A stretch of 64,000 nucleotides of DNA from Bradyrhizobium symbiodeficiens (GCF_002266465.3 NZ_CP029427.2:1614501-1678500); one strand, 5' to 3'; numbered from the stretch's first letter, positions 55,601-63,457 are shown. The notes: generated by a model from the sequence alone, not told the origin. Made by a program: numbers and translations.

Positions 55601-56132
55601 AGGATACGCGTGTTGCGAGGAAGTTCGGATCGTTACCGGTATGACGCAGTAGCCAGGCGCCAATCGAGCGCAGGACTTCTTCATTGGTCGTGAGGTTGTA
55701 GGTGAAGTACTCGCTCGCGCCTGACGCTGCAAAGACGGCGACCGGGCCGTCGACCTTCGCGCCGACATAGCCTGCATCCTCGAAAGCCTCCGATGAGCAT
55801 TCGAGAAACAGGCGGTGCTGCGGGTCGAACACGGCGGCGTCGCGGGGGGAGATGCCGAAAAATGCAGCATCGAATTGATCGATGCCGTCCAGGTAGCCGC
55901 ACGCCTTCACATAGGACGGGTCGCGCAGCACTTCGGGGCGCTCTCCGACGGCAAGCAACTCTTGCTCGGTGAAGACGCGGACGGTTTCTCGGCTCTCGCG
56001 GATATTCTCCCAGAACTTTGCCACGCTGGATGCGCCGGGGAAACGTCCGGCCATGCCGATGACTGCGATGGAAGGCGTTTCGCTGCCGCTTGTGGCGCCA
56101 GTCGACGTCACTTGATCATGCACTGGGCTCAC
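49692..56132 (-). CDS. type I polyketide synthase, KS-AT-KR-DH-ACP-TE
   Basis: A 2146-residue single-module PKS. KS (about 20-445): Cys193 in QTACSSSLVAVH, His328 in EAHGTGT, His367 in KSNIGHAGE. AT (about 545-850): Ser641 in GHSAGEY; the later VAAHSSML block does not clearly assign malonyl or methylmalonyl. KR (about 1160-1360): VTGGLGGIG and Tyr near 1328 in VDYTAANAV. Dehydratase-like domain (about 1405-1690): His in HWPLGEHVV and Asp in HPALLDMATG. ACP: Ser1785 in FFELGGQSLFAM. TE (about 1890-2110): Ser in AGYSGGGV. No ER or loading module. GTG start at 56132. Divergent from the NRPS gene; they probably make one product. Confidence 0.93.
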   Translation of the reverse strand: MSPVHDQVTSTGATSGSETPSIAVIGMAGRFPGASSVAKFWENIRESRETVRVFTEQELLAVGERPEVLRDPSYVKACGYLDGIDQFDAAFFGISPRDAAVFDPQHRLFLECSSEAFEDAGYVGAKVDGPVAVFAASGASEYFTYNLTTNEEVLRSIGAWLLRHTGNDPNFLATRVSYELDLVGPSMNVQTACSSSLVAVHLACQSLLNGECDMALAGASTIYPEQRGYLYRPGEILSPDGHCRPFDAQAGGTVMASAVGCVVLKRLSDALRDGDCIRAVIRGSAINNDGSDKVGYLAPSISGQARVISEALDLADVAPEEVSYIEAHGTGTLIGDPIEIAALVEAFGPDVQHQSCAIGSVKSNIGHAGEAAGMCSLIKTICALEHRELPATLHYQTPNPQADFSASPFFVNASLRPWPVASGKTRIAGVTSLGAGGTNAHLILEEAPRRVLQTRQETEPQLLLLSSRTSAALEVATRNLADHLGTNPRQPLDEVAFTLMAGREAFGVRRSLVARDAASAAAQLEACDPRRIVTGTARRERTSTVFLFPGGGAQYAGMSAELYEKEPVFREALDACIAVVQPRIPVDLRRLMFPSPDAVAEADRQLESPSLALPALFAVEYALAMLLRSWGLVPDALIGHSAGEYAAACVSGVLSMPDAMSLVALRGKLFETLPRGAMLSVALSEEQMLPRLGSELSLAAVNAPSLCVASGPVDAIERLEAELAAEQIDHTRIHINVAAHSSMLEPILREFERFCQPIRFQKPAIPFVSNLTGTWITDAEAMDPAYWVRHLRNTVRFDQGARTVLESGRRALLEVGPGRTLASLYRQQPGKAAVVTTSLRHPSELASDVVFLKEAVGRLWVAGIELDPSRFFAQNSQRRVPLPTYPFERQRYWIDKGVQATTTTSLTRRPDLGRWFSAPAFVRAAPSGQLPEEELRKPWLVLADGSPLAVAIVKRLRATGARVATVTAAPQFAERGALRFTIDPTRAADYSRLMEGLRRQDALPAHIVHLWGLAPRPRRFFGSSDDADLAAWDVGAVQNFYSLLFLAQALTFEVEQVRLTAIGTAIEALPGERELHPEKSALMGVCRVLPREMPGASCSVLDVVVPPAKSTAEALLADRLLGELCSSKRDPLVILRDGGRWVQRFDPLALDPAPHMRSWLRPGGVYLVTGGLGGIGLELMQHLALHSKARLVCVGRSAMPQESAWDRWLQDHGADDSTSRKIEKVRALRALGAEVMLAAADVTDRDAMADVVTEATRRFGRINGVFHCAGVLKDQLIALRAPETQSAVLSVKAKGALVLQSLFCDGDLDVLVNFSSVSSILGLAGQVDYTAANAVLDAVAKARTARGSRTRTVSINWNAWKEVGMLATLVHEHQRTTAGEIPGASPLLGDCVRDDIKQALFRSVLHPRTHWPLGEHVVRNGQAVIPGTGFLELARAALAYRPENRAVEIRDLTFLQPLAVGLDEERPINIRLNRESDHSLAIYGESEEQLYATARVAYVDAPAAPRQSVSSIRGRCRERGEVVNNRLVQKFMDFGPRWANLRAINLGEGEALIDLALPPALASDLATYALHPALLDMATGAAQQLIPGFAGHDDFYVPFSYGHVLVRRPVLATFSSHVRLRAADGKSAIFDVTLLDEDGNELVSIERFMMRRIDAFAANPASPRLPRPDGRETAEESFLREGMTTAEGLEALDRIMACDVSPQIVASTLDLSLWLDRLDQGSRGTPAEEVNWSIGTPGLVRPGGDAGFRAPRDAIERDLAAIWQDMLGIQKVSIDDDFFELGGQSLFAMRLFNRIRKEHGVELPLSVLFQAPTIAATAALLREAKGLTEIDPSTDSAGELPQTKAQDLPSSQGASPVIDHVASARLPAEPRSLVEIARGGDRPPLFCVHGAGGNVLNFRDLSWGLHHDQPFFALQARGVDGRSSPHTSIEEMARAYIAEIRAFRPHGPYLLAGYSGGGVVAFEMTQQLAALGEEVPLLVLFDTFHPQMPIRTVSLDRMLLRLREEGLGYIKEIVGKRRERAHVAREQSQIRRHVRANEPVPHTLRDRQLTDNFGQAAARYMPRPWHGKAILFRAESIPYIYGGGGPYYGWESVITGGLKTVMIPGNHDTLLLGANAKVLRGPLNAALDEANSRKPRQSVESERAGL

Positions 56133-56558
56133 CCCGAGGAGGCCTAGATCAGCGGCCGAGCGCTGAATGATTTGAAGGTCGAAATACGAATGCTGTTTAA
56201 TTGGGCGATGTGCCCCGCGACGCCGGCGAGCCGGTCGATAAGAAATAGTTCGATCAGGGTTCCACTAATGTGCTGGGCTGCAATTGTTATGCATTTGTCG
56301 TTCTTCGTCCACGGAACGCGATCAGATAACTCGATATTTTTGTAAACATTGGCAATAAGGTAAACTCAAACTATTCTGCCTTGGCGTGAATACCAGATGC
56401 AAATCAAGCTTTTTTTGATTGCTTCCGGCCATGTTGGCTGTATCAGATATGTTACGTCCGATTTAAAATCGATCTTTTGAAATTAATATACTTCGCTGGG
56501 GTGAGCTCGCTCATATTCGCGGATCCAAGCGGCCCATGCGGTGACCTTTGGGAGTACC
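56133..56558. promoter_or_regulatory. divergent promoter region of PKS and NRPS
   Basis: About 426 bases, clearly AT-richer than its surroundings (for example GATATTTTTGTAAACATTGG near 56330 and CTTTTTTTGATTGCTTCC near 56409). Both biosynthetic genes must be controlled from here. No LuxR-type box or other named operator was recognised by eye. A short frame at 56477-56809 overlaps the NRPS start and is not supported. Confidence 0.5.
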
Positions 56559-59500
56559 ATGCTTCAGGACAGTTATCCGCTCTCGCCACTCCAGGAGGGT
56601 ATGCTGTTTCACCATCTCGAGGCACGGACCCCGGGCGTGGATGTCGAACAGCTCGAGATATTGCTCAACGAGCCGATCGACACCAATGTCCTCGCCGATG
56701 CCTGGGCCATGGTGGCGAAACAACACCCGATCCTGCGTACTCGTTTCCGGTGGGAAGGCCTGAAAGTTCCGCTGCAGGAAGTCGTAAGCGAGATTGTGGT
56801 GCCCTTTGAGGCGCGCGACTTGTCGGCGATAGTGGCCGAGCAGCAGGACGAGGAGCTGCGCATTTTCCTGGCCGAGGATAGATTGCGTGCCTTCGCCCTC
56901 GACGTTGAGCCGCTCTGGCGTGTGACGGTGCTGCGTCTCGCCTCCGATCGCCATCGGCTCGTCTTCACCTATTCTCACGCGATCTTGGACTCCTGCTACG
57001 CTTTCGTCGTGAAGGAGGTGTTCGACGTTTATGCAGCGCTGGTGCACGGCGCGCAGCCGTTGTTGGAGGAACGTCCGTCCTATCGCGAGCACATCGCCTG
57101 GCTCCAGCGGCACCTGGAAGCGAATGCAGTGGCCGCTGAAGGGTACTGGCGAAACCTTCTGGCCGGCTTTCGCACTCCGACCAATCTCGAAACGCTGCGG
57201 ATTGCCGCTTCTGACGCGCCCCCCGCCGCCGGTCATGCCACCCAGGAATTTGCGCTATCGCTGACCGACACGGGAAAACTGCATGATCTCTCCGCGCGGG
57301 CCTCATTGCAGACGTCCGCTCTCGTCGAAGTCGCCTGGTCGCTCGTGCTTTCGGCGTTTTCGGCCCAGGATGATGTCGTCTATGGACTGACCAGAGCCGG
57401 CCGGCGGTCGTCGATCGAAGGCGCAGATCGTGTTATCGGGCTGTTCATCAATACCGTTCCGGTCAGGGTCAAACTACCCGCCGAGTTGCCGGTGCTGGAA
57501 TTATGCCGCCAACTACGCGAACAGCGTCTCGAGTTGCGCGGCTACGAACACACGCAGCTAGTCGATATTCTTCGCTTCAGCGAGGTACCCCGCGGACATT
57601 CGCTTTTTGATTCCATCATCGTCTTCAATTCGCAAACCGACGATGCGCGCTTCAAGTCATTTGGTCGGGAATGGCAGCGGCGCGACGTCACACTGCACGA
57701 CCAAACCAATTTTCCGTTCAACGTAATGGCCTATGACGGCCCTCGGTTAACGTTCAAATTGTCGTTCGACACGAGCTGCTTTGCGCCGGCCTCCGTCGAG
57801 CGCATCGTCGATCTGCTGCAGGCGATCCTTGTCGCGATTGCCGACCAGCCGGAGGCCAAGCTCGGCGATCTACCAAACCTGCCATCGCAGGACGCCGGAT
57901 CGATACTCCGCATCTGGAACGACACCGACAGACCACTGCCGGGGCCGCACTGTGTGCACGAGGCCTTCGAAGCGCAGGTCGATCGCACGCCTGACAAGGT
58001 AGCGCTGGTCGACGGATCTCGCTCGCTCACCTACCGCGAACTCGATCGGCGTGCCAACCACGTCGCGCGAGCGCTGATCGCCGGCGGTGCGATGCCGGAC
58101 CAGATGGTCGGCATCCATGTCGAGCGGTCGGCCGAAATGATGATCGGTCTGCTTGGCATTCTCAAGGCCGGCGCAGCCTATGTGCCGATGGATCCTTCTT
58201 ACCCTGCTGAGCGGATCGCGCTCATGCTCGAGGACTCTCGAGCCGGCGTGGTGGTAACCACCACGGACCTGGTGGGCGCGCTGCCGCCTCAAACCCGCGG
58301 GCTGTGCATTGATGCAGGCGGAGAGGCGCGCGAAGCGGATCGTCCACACGTGGCGATGTCGGGGGAGAATCTCGCCTATGTCATATTCACGTCGGGTTCC
58401 ACCGGACGTCCGAAGGGGGTGATGCTCGAGCACCGCAACGTCACCAACTTCTTCGAAGCCATGGATCAGGCGTTGGGGACGGAGCCGGGCGTGTGGCTCG
58501 CAACGACCAGCATCTCGTTCGACATTTCGGTATTGGAGCTGTTCTGGACGCTGGCGCGCGGCTTTACGGTGGTTATCCAGCATGAAACCGAACGGCTGGC
58601 GCGCGCCGCCGCGCGTACCAACAGGCCGCTCGATTTCAGCCTGTTCTACTTCGCCGCTGATGCGGCCGAGGGCGCAGGCGGCAAATACCGGTTGCTGCTG
58701 GAGGGCGCCAAGTATGCCGATGATCACGGCTTCTCTGCCGTGTGGACGCCCGAGCGTCACTTCCATCCCTTCGGCGGCCTGTATCCAAATGCGGCGTTGA
58801 CCGGCGCAGCAGTCGCAGCTGTTACCCGCCGCATCGGCATCCGCGCCGGGAGCGTGGTGCTGCCGCTGCACAACCCCATACGCGTCGCGGAGGAATGGTC
58901 GGTCGTCGACAACCTCTCCAACGGTCGCGTTGGGCTGAGCTTCGCGTCCGGATGGCACGCCCGCGACTTCGTGCTGCAGCCGGAGAACTACAAGAACCGC
59001 CGCGAACTGATGGCGAGTGGCATCGAGACCGTCAAGGCGCTTTGGCGCGGTGAAGCGATAAAGGCCGTTGGCGGCGATGGCCAGCCAATAGAAATAAAGA
59101 CGTTTCCAGCTCCGGTGCAGCGCGAGCCCAAATTGTGGGTGACCGCAAGCTCGCATCCGGAGACTTTCGCGCTGGCCGGACGACTAGGCGCCAACGTGCT
59201 AACAAACCTGCTGGTGATGAAACCAGAGGAGCTCGTCGCGAATATCGCGGTCTATCGCAAGGCCTGGACCAACGCCGGCCACGACGGGACAGGGGCGGTC
59301 ACTCTCATGCTGCACACCTTCGTTGGCCCCGACGCGGCAGAAGTCCGCAGCAAGGTGCGAGGACCGTTCCTCGAATACCTCAAGACTTCGACCGACCTCG
59401 TCTCCAAGATGCGATGGGAGCTGACCGCGTTCGCCAAGGGCGATGAACGGCAAGCATCGGCCGCGCCGCAGATGAGCCTCGCGAATCTGGACGCCGAGGA

Positions 59501-62120
59501 GCTCGACGTCATTATGGAGCACGCGTTCGAGCGATACTTCACTACCGCGGGCCTGTTTGGATCACCGAGCTCGTGCCTGGCGACGATCGATAAGCTGAAG
59601 CAGTCCGGTGTCGACGAGATCGCCTGTCTGATCGATTTCGGCGTTGCGGCCGACGAGGTGTTGGCCAGTCTTCCCTATCTGGATGAGTTGCGTCGCTTGG
59701 CCAATCCATCCGTTGCACCGGTCTCTACCGAGCCCGATCAGGATGTCGCTTCGCAGATTCGCCGCCACAGTATTTCTCATCTCCAGGCCACCCCGTCGCT
59801 GTTGGGCATGCTGGTGTCCGACGATGCCTCGCTCGATGCGTTAGGCTCGCTGCGCATGCTGCTTCTGGGCGGCGAGCCCCTGCCGCAGACATTGGTTGAG
59901 CGATTGCGGCGACGCTATCAGGGTGAAATCCGCAATATGTACGGCCCCACGGAGACATGCATCTGGTCAACGACCAGTGCCGTAGGGGGCACAGATGACG
60001 CGATCACGATCGGAAGCCCGATTGCGAATACCAAGGTTTACATCGTCGATCGAGCGCTGCGACCGCTGCCGGTTGGCGTCCCCGGTGAAATCCTGATTGG
60101 AGGCGCCGGCTTGGCGCGAGGCTATCTGGAACAACCGGAGCTGACCGAAGAACGTTTCGTCCCTGATCCCTTTGGCGCTTCCGGAGCTCGTCTCTACCGA
60201 ACCGGCGATCTCGGACTGTGGCTACCCGACGGAACGCTTGCGCACCTCGGACGTCTCGACCATCAGGTCAAGATCCGCGGTCACCGGATCGAGCCGGGTG
60301 AGATCGAGGCTGCATTGAACCGCCATCCCTTGGTGCAGCAGAGTGCTGTTGTGGCCAGACCGGACGCCACAGGTGTGCAGCAACTCGTCGCTTACATCGT
60401 CTCGCCCAATCGTGGCAGCGCTCCATCGATTGATCACTGGGGGGCAATCTGGGACGAGACCTATCAGCATGGCGGCGACTCTGAGACCGCTGGGTGGAGG
60501 AGCAGTTATACCGGGGATTCCATCCCTGAAGCGCAGATGCGCGAGTGGATCGCGTGTACGACGGAGCGGATTCAGCAACTGCGGCCCCGCCGGGTGCTGG
60601 AAGTCGGCTGTGGAACAGGCATGATCCTCTTCCGCGTCGCGCCGAACTGCGAGCTCTATCATGGCATCGACCTGTCCGAGGCAGCCTTGGTGCGAGTGAA
60701 GGCCGAGGCCACGCGGCGAGGTCTAGCCGGCGTGGTTTTGGAGCAACGCGGCGCCGACGCGCTGGCTGCCGTTGAGGGCGGTCCCTTCGACACAATCGTC
60801 ATCAATTCAGTCGCCCAATATTTCCCGAGCGTGGCGTATCTCATGGACGTGCTGGTGGCTGCCCTCGAGAAGCTGGCGCCAGGCGGCTCAATCTTTGTCG
60901 GCGATGTGCGTCATCGCGCGCTGCTGGAGGTAATGCTCTGCGAGATCGAATTGCAGAAGGCCGCGTCCGACGCTCCGGCAGGCGAACTTCAGGCCCGGCT
61001 GCGTAAGCGGCTCGAAGAGGAGCCGGAACTGGTGCTGGATCCACGTCTGTTCTTGTCTCTTCCACAGCGGCTTCCTGACATCGATGAAGTACGGGTCGAA
61101 CTCAAACTCGGCCGCGAGCCGAGCGAGATGACCCGCTTTCGCTATGACGTCGTGATCGGCAAGCGCGGCGGATTCCGGCGGCGGTCGATAGTCGCGGACA
61201 GCGAGAAAGCTCTAGAGCCTTGCACGCTGGAGAGCTTGAGGACGATGGTACGGTCCCGGACGACTTCGCTGCGTATTACCGGCATCCCCAACGCACGGGT
61301 CGCGGCGCCCCTGGCGGCGCTGCGCGCTGTGCAATTGCTCTCGCCCGCCATTCGCCTGGGTGAGATCGCCGTGGGTCCAACACCGGGAGTCGATCCCGAG
61401 GACGTGCGCATGCTCGATACAAACTATGAGGTGGCCATCGAATGGTCCGCCGCTGGGCCGGGATGTTTCGATGCCGTTTTCAGGCCCTCACAAGGGACGG
61501 AGACAGTCGGGGCGATCGCGGACACTGCGGTAACTGACAAAGCTCCCGCCGACGTTGACGCGTCCGCGTACGCAAATCAGCCAGCACTCCGGGGCGGCTC
61601 TGGAGCCAATCGCTTGCCCGACCTTCGACAGCATTTGCACAGCACATTGCCGGAGTACATGATTCCCGCGGCGTTCGTGCCGCTGGAAGCGCTGCCGCTG
61701 ACCCCCAACGGCAAGCTGGACCGCCAAGCGTTACCTGCACCTGATGGTGCGCGTCGCGAGACCACGACGCAGTTTAATCCGCCTGCGACCGAGGTAGAGC
61801 GCAAGCTTGCAGCCATCTTCCAGGAACTGTTGGGCGTGAACGAGATCGGGATTGACGATAATTTCTTCGAGTTGGGCGCTAATTCGCTCATGATGGTCCG
61901 CGTGGTGGAGAAGATCCGCGCAGAACTGGGACTGCAGATGTCCGTCGTCCGTGTGTTCCAGTATCCAACGCTAAGCAGCTTGGCCGGCGCAATCGCGAAT
62001 TCCGGCACCGGTCGCAGCAACACTGCAGCGCCTCCGGAGCACAACCGTGGGCAGCTTCGCAGGGACACGATGCAGCGCAGACGCGAGATACGGAGCGGCT
62101 CCAAGACCAATAGAAATTAG
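56559..62120 (+). CDS. NRPS module C-A-PCP with monooxygenase and methyltransferase inserted in the A domain
   Basis: 1853 residues. C domain (1-430): SPLQEGMLFH; HHxxxDG reads SHAILDS near 139, keeping the second His. A domain: A1 LTYREL (490), A3 TSGSTGRPKG (610), A4 FDISVLELF (653). A luciferase-like monooxygenase then intervenes (about 690-1045: DFSLFYFAAD, GFSAVWTPERHFHPFGG, GLSFASGWHARDF). A5 NMYGPTE (1125), A7 YRTGDL (1213) and A8 QVKIRGHRIEPGEIE follow. A methyltransferase (about 1285-1640, VLEVGCGTG near 1346) is inserted before A9/A10 PNGKLDR (1715). PCP Ser near 1776 in FFELGANSLMM. No TE. Specificity residues read D-I-L-Q-L-G-M-I-W-K, close to published glycine codes. GGGAG precedes the ATG at 56559; GTG 56541 is an alternative. 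Confidence 0.93.
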   Translation: MLQDSYPLSPLQEGMLFHHLEARTPGVDVEQLEILLNEPIDTNVLADAWAMVAKQHPILRTRFRWEGLKVPLQEVVSEIVVPFEARDLSAIVAEQQDEELRIFLAEDRLRAFALDVEPLWRVTVLRLASDRHRLVFTYSHAILDSCYAFVVKEVFDVYAALVHGAQPLLEERPSYREHIAWLQRHLEANAVAAEGYWRNLLAGFRTPTNLETLRIAASDAPPAAGHATQEFALSLTDTGKLHDLSARASLQTSALVEVAWSLVLSAFSAQDDVVYGLTRAGRRSSIEGADRVIGLFINTVPVRVKLPAELPVLELCRQLREQRLELRGYEHTQLVDILRFSEVPRGHSLFDSIIVFNSQTDDARFKSFGREWQRRDVTLHDQTNFPFNVMAYDGPRLTFKLSFDTSCFAPASVERIVDLLQAILVAIADQPEAKLGDLPNLPSQDAGSILRIWNDTDRPLPGPHCVHEAFEAQVDRTPDKVALVDGSRSLTYRELDRRANHVARALIAGGAMPDQMVGIHVERSAEMMIGLLGILKAGAAYVPMDPSYPAERIALMLEDSRAGVVVTTTDLVGALPPQTRGLCIDAGGEAREADRPHVAMSGENLAYVIFTSGSTGRPKGVMLEHRNVTNFFEAMDQALGTEPGVWLATTSISFDISVLELFWTLARGFTVVIQHETERLARAAARTNRPLDFSLFYFAADAAEGAGGKYRLLLEGAKYADDHGFSAVWTPERHFHPFGGLYPNAALTGAAVAAVTRRIGIRAGSVVLPLHNPIRVAEEWSVVDNLSNGRVGLSFASGWHARDFVLQPENYKNRRELMASGIETVKALWRGEAIKAVGGDGQPIEIKTFPAPVQREPKLWVTASSHPETFALAGRLGANVLTNLLVMKPEELVANIAVYRKAWTNAGHDGTGAVTLMLHTFVGPDAAEVRSKVRGPFLEYLKTSTDLVSKMRWELTAFAKGDERQASAAPQMSLANLDAEELDVIMEHAFERYFTTAGLFGSPSSCLATIDKLKQSGVDEIACLIDFGVAADEVLASLPYLDELRRLANPSVAPVSTEPDQDVASQIRRHSISHLQATPSLLGMLVSDDASLDALGSLRMLLLGGEPLPQTLVERLRRRYQGEIRNMYGPTETCIWSTTSAVGGTDDAITIGSPIANTKVYIVDRALRPLPVGVPGEILIGGAGLARGYLEQPELTEERFVPDPFGASGARLYRTGDLGLWLPDGTLAHLGRLDHQVKIRGHRIEPGEIEAALNRHPLVQQSAVVARPDATGVQQLVAYIVSPNRGSAPSIDHWGAIWDETYQHGGDSETAGWRSSYTGDSIPEAQMREWIACTTERIQQLRPRRVLEVGCGTGMILFRVAPNCELYHGIDLSEAALVRVKAEATRRGLAGVVLEQRGADALAAVEGGPFDTIVINSVAQYFPSVAYLMDVLVAALEKLAPGGSIFVGDVRHRALLEVMLCEIELQKAASDAPAGELQARLRKRLEEEPELVLDPRLFLSLPQRLPDIDEVRVELKLGREPSEMTRFRYDVVIGKRGGFRRRSIVADSEKALEPCTLESLRTMVRSRTTSLRITGIPNARVAAPLAALRAVQLLSPAIRLGEIAVGPTPGVDPEDVRMLDTNYEVAIEWSAAGPGCFDAVFRPSQGTETVGAIADTAVTDKAPADVDASAYANQPALRGGSGANRLPDLRQHLHSTLPEYMIPAAFVPLEALPLTPNGKLDRQALPAPDGARRETTTQFNPPATEVERKLAAIFQELLGVNEIGIDDNFFELGANSLMMVRVVEKIRAELGLQMSVVRVFQYPTLSSLAGAIANSGTGRSNTAAPPEHNRGQLRRDTMQRRREIRSGSKTNRN

Positions 62121-62429
62121 GAGACCGCTAAGGCGCATCGTCCGAAGCCGCGGAAACGAAAGCTGACCAGAATCCGACCGAGCTGTGGAACGGCTCGGTG
62201 CATAATCGGCAAAGCCACTTCGTTCGCTTAAGCATTTGCCAAGGTAGCGGACGAGATCTCGCAGCAGTGCGGGACGTCGCGTGGACTCTTGGTATCGGCA
62301 GTAGCTTGCTGTTCGATGTTTTCGTGAAGGCGCAAAACGCCAACGTCGCTCATCTTCCCTGGATTCATGTGAGCAGGAATCCCGAGAAACAACGAACGCA
62401 ATCAACGCGTGCGAGCGTTGGGGAAATGG
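62121..62429. other. gene-free stretch after the NRPS
   Basis: 309 bases with two weak overlapping frames (62128-62343 minus, 62198-62494 plus), neither with a motif or ribosome binding site. No clear terminator hairpin for the NRPS gene was found. Confidence 0.35.
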
Positions 62430-62505
62430 TGGTGCCGATTGAGAGGAATCGAACCTCCGACCTCCGCCATACAGGGACGGCGCTCTACCACTGAGCTAAA
62501 CCGGC
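62430..62505 (-). tRNA. tRNA-Thr(UGU)-like gene, irregular
   Basis: Read on the minus strand: acceptor GCCGGTT pairs with AATCGGC (one G-T pair), TA, D-stem GCTC/GAGC, anticodon stem CCGTC/GGCGG, loop CCTGTAT, T-arm GGAGG-TTCGATT-CCTCT, and an encoded ACCA end. The loop would give anticodon TGT (Thr). Two faults: C instead of the near-universal T at position 33, and one extra C between T-stem and acceptor stem. It could be a weakly functional or pseudo tRNA. Confidence 0.55.
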
Positions 62506-62517
62506 TTTAGAATATCT

Positions 62518-62664
62518 TCAGTGCAACTGCTCGCGTCCAGGCTCAGTCCGAGCGAGTGCACTTTTGAGACGTCGCTGCATATTGGCGATCATCGCCAAGC
62601 GTTTTTCAATCGCCTCAATAGAGTTCAACTGGCAATCATTAAGCGTCTGAGCTGAAGCGCTCAT
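62518..62664 (-). CDS. small helical hypothetical protein
   Basis: A 48-residue protein starting MSASAQTLNDCQLNSIEAIE, continuing KRLAMIANMQRRLKSALART: one long helix with regular Leu/Ile spacing. GGGAGAA lies eight bases before the ATG at 62664, so translation is plausible; the frame is open to 62778. Function unknown. Confidence 0.5.
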   Translation of the reverse strand: MSASAQTLNDCQLNSIEAIEKRLAMIANMQRRLKSALARTEPGREQLH

Positions 62665-63226
62665 TGATATTCTCCCAGCAATCAAAAAATAGGTCGCAAT
62701 CGAAATGACAGTCGTCGGGTTGACCGGTAAAGGTCCAAAATTACATTTGGGCTGCCGGCCTCTATCTCTACTGTGCAAGAACCAACCGGCGGAAGCAATA
62801 TAGCCGTTGGATTAACCTAACTCAGCAAGGTTAGCAGCGCTATCCCTCTCGCATCTCAAGGCAGCGCGTTCGCATCGAGCTTTGAAGAGGACTACCTTTG
62901 GGTACGGCTATGTTCCTCGCCTCACCTCACCGGAAATATAAAACGCACCGTGAGGCGGTGGGGCTACCACGCTGGATTTCATTGATTAGTCGGAGTGCTT
63001 TTAAGTCGGGCCGCAATCCAGGGACGAAACTCCTGGCGGTCAGGCAGATTGTTCATTGAATCAACCGTCGCGCCGCGAAAGGCCCAAGGCGTCGTGGGCG
63101 AGTGCGGATAACACTGCGGGAAAAGGCGGCAGCTCTCACTTCGCGTAGTGAGTTCCCTCCTATTTTTTTTCGACAGAGCGCAACCACGCGCGGTGTCAAG
63201 CGTCTACGAGGGAGAGGCAAAATGTT
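62665..63226 (+). ncRNA. gene-free structured region, candidate small RNA
   Basis: No coding sequence supported. Strong hairpins are visible: CGCCTCAC (62918) with GTGAGGCG (62950), CCAGG with CCTGG near 63015, and CTCACT-TCGCGT-AGTGAG (63135-63152) followed ten bases later by eight T (63163). The last looks like a terminator on the plus strand with no gene upstream to serve, which suggests a non-coding transcript of about 250 bases. I could not match it to tmRNA, RNase P RNA, 6S RNA or SRP RNA. Confidence 0.3.
63135..63170 (+). terminator. hairpin and T-run
   Basis: Six-base arms CTCACT/AGTGAG with a six-base loop, then TTCCCTCCTA and eight T. The distance from stem to T-run is longer than in canonical intrinsic terminators. 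Confidence 0.4.
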
Positions 63227-63457
63227 ATGAAGCTGCCGTTTTTCTTGCGCCCTCCGCGCTTGTCGGAGGAAGAAATCAGCGCGGCAATGGAAGAGTTGCG
63301 GAGACTGCGCGTTGAAGTCGCGGTAACTGAGCTTGAGTCAGCCCTTCGTCGTTCCAACGTGCGAGTCCTGCGGCCACGAGGAATTGCCGGTTCCCGACCT
63401 CTTCCACGATCGTTGCCTTTCTCGAGGCGAACAGATCAGCAATCTATTGCATCCTGA
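63227..63457 (+). CDS. small hypothetical protein
   Basis: A 76-residue frame with GGGAGAGGCAAAA before the ATG. The N-terminal half (LSEEEISAAMEELRRLRVEV, then AVTELESALRRSNVRV) is a convincing amphipathic helix; the C-terminal part is basic and proline/arginine-rich. No family recognised. Confidence 0.5.
   Translation: MKLPFFLRPPRLSEEEISAAMEELRRLRVEVAVTELESALRRSNVRVLRPRGIAGSRPLPRSLPFSRRTDQQSIAS

Noticed and set aside
56477..56809. Short plus-strand frame at the NRPS start
   Set aside because: It overlaps the C-domain coding sequence in another frame and has no ribosome binding site or motif.
62128..62494. Short frames downstream of the NRPS as possible transposase or integrase remnants
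   Set aside because: No DDE, Tyr-recombinase or HTH motif could be identified; similarity could not be supported by eye.
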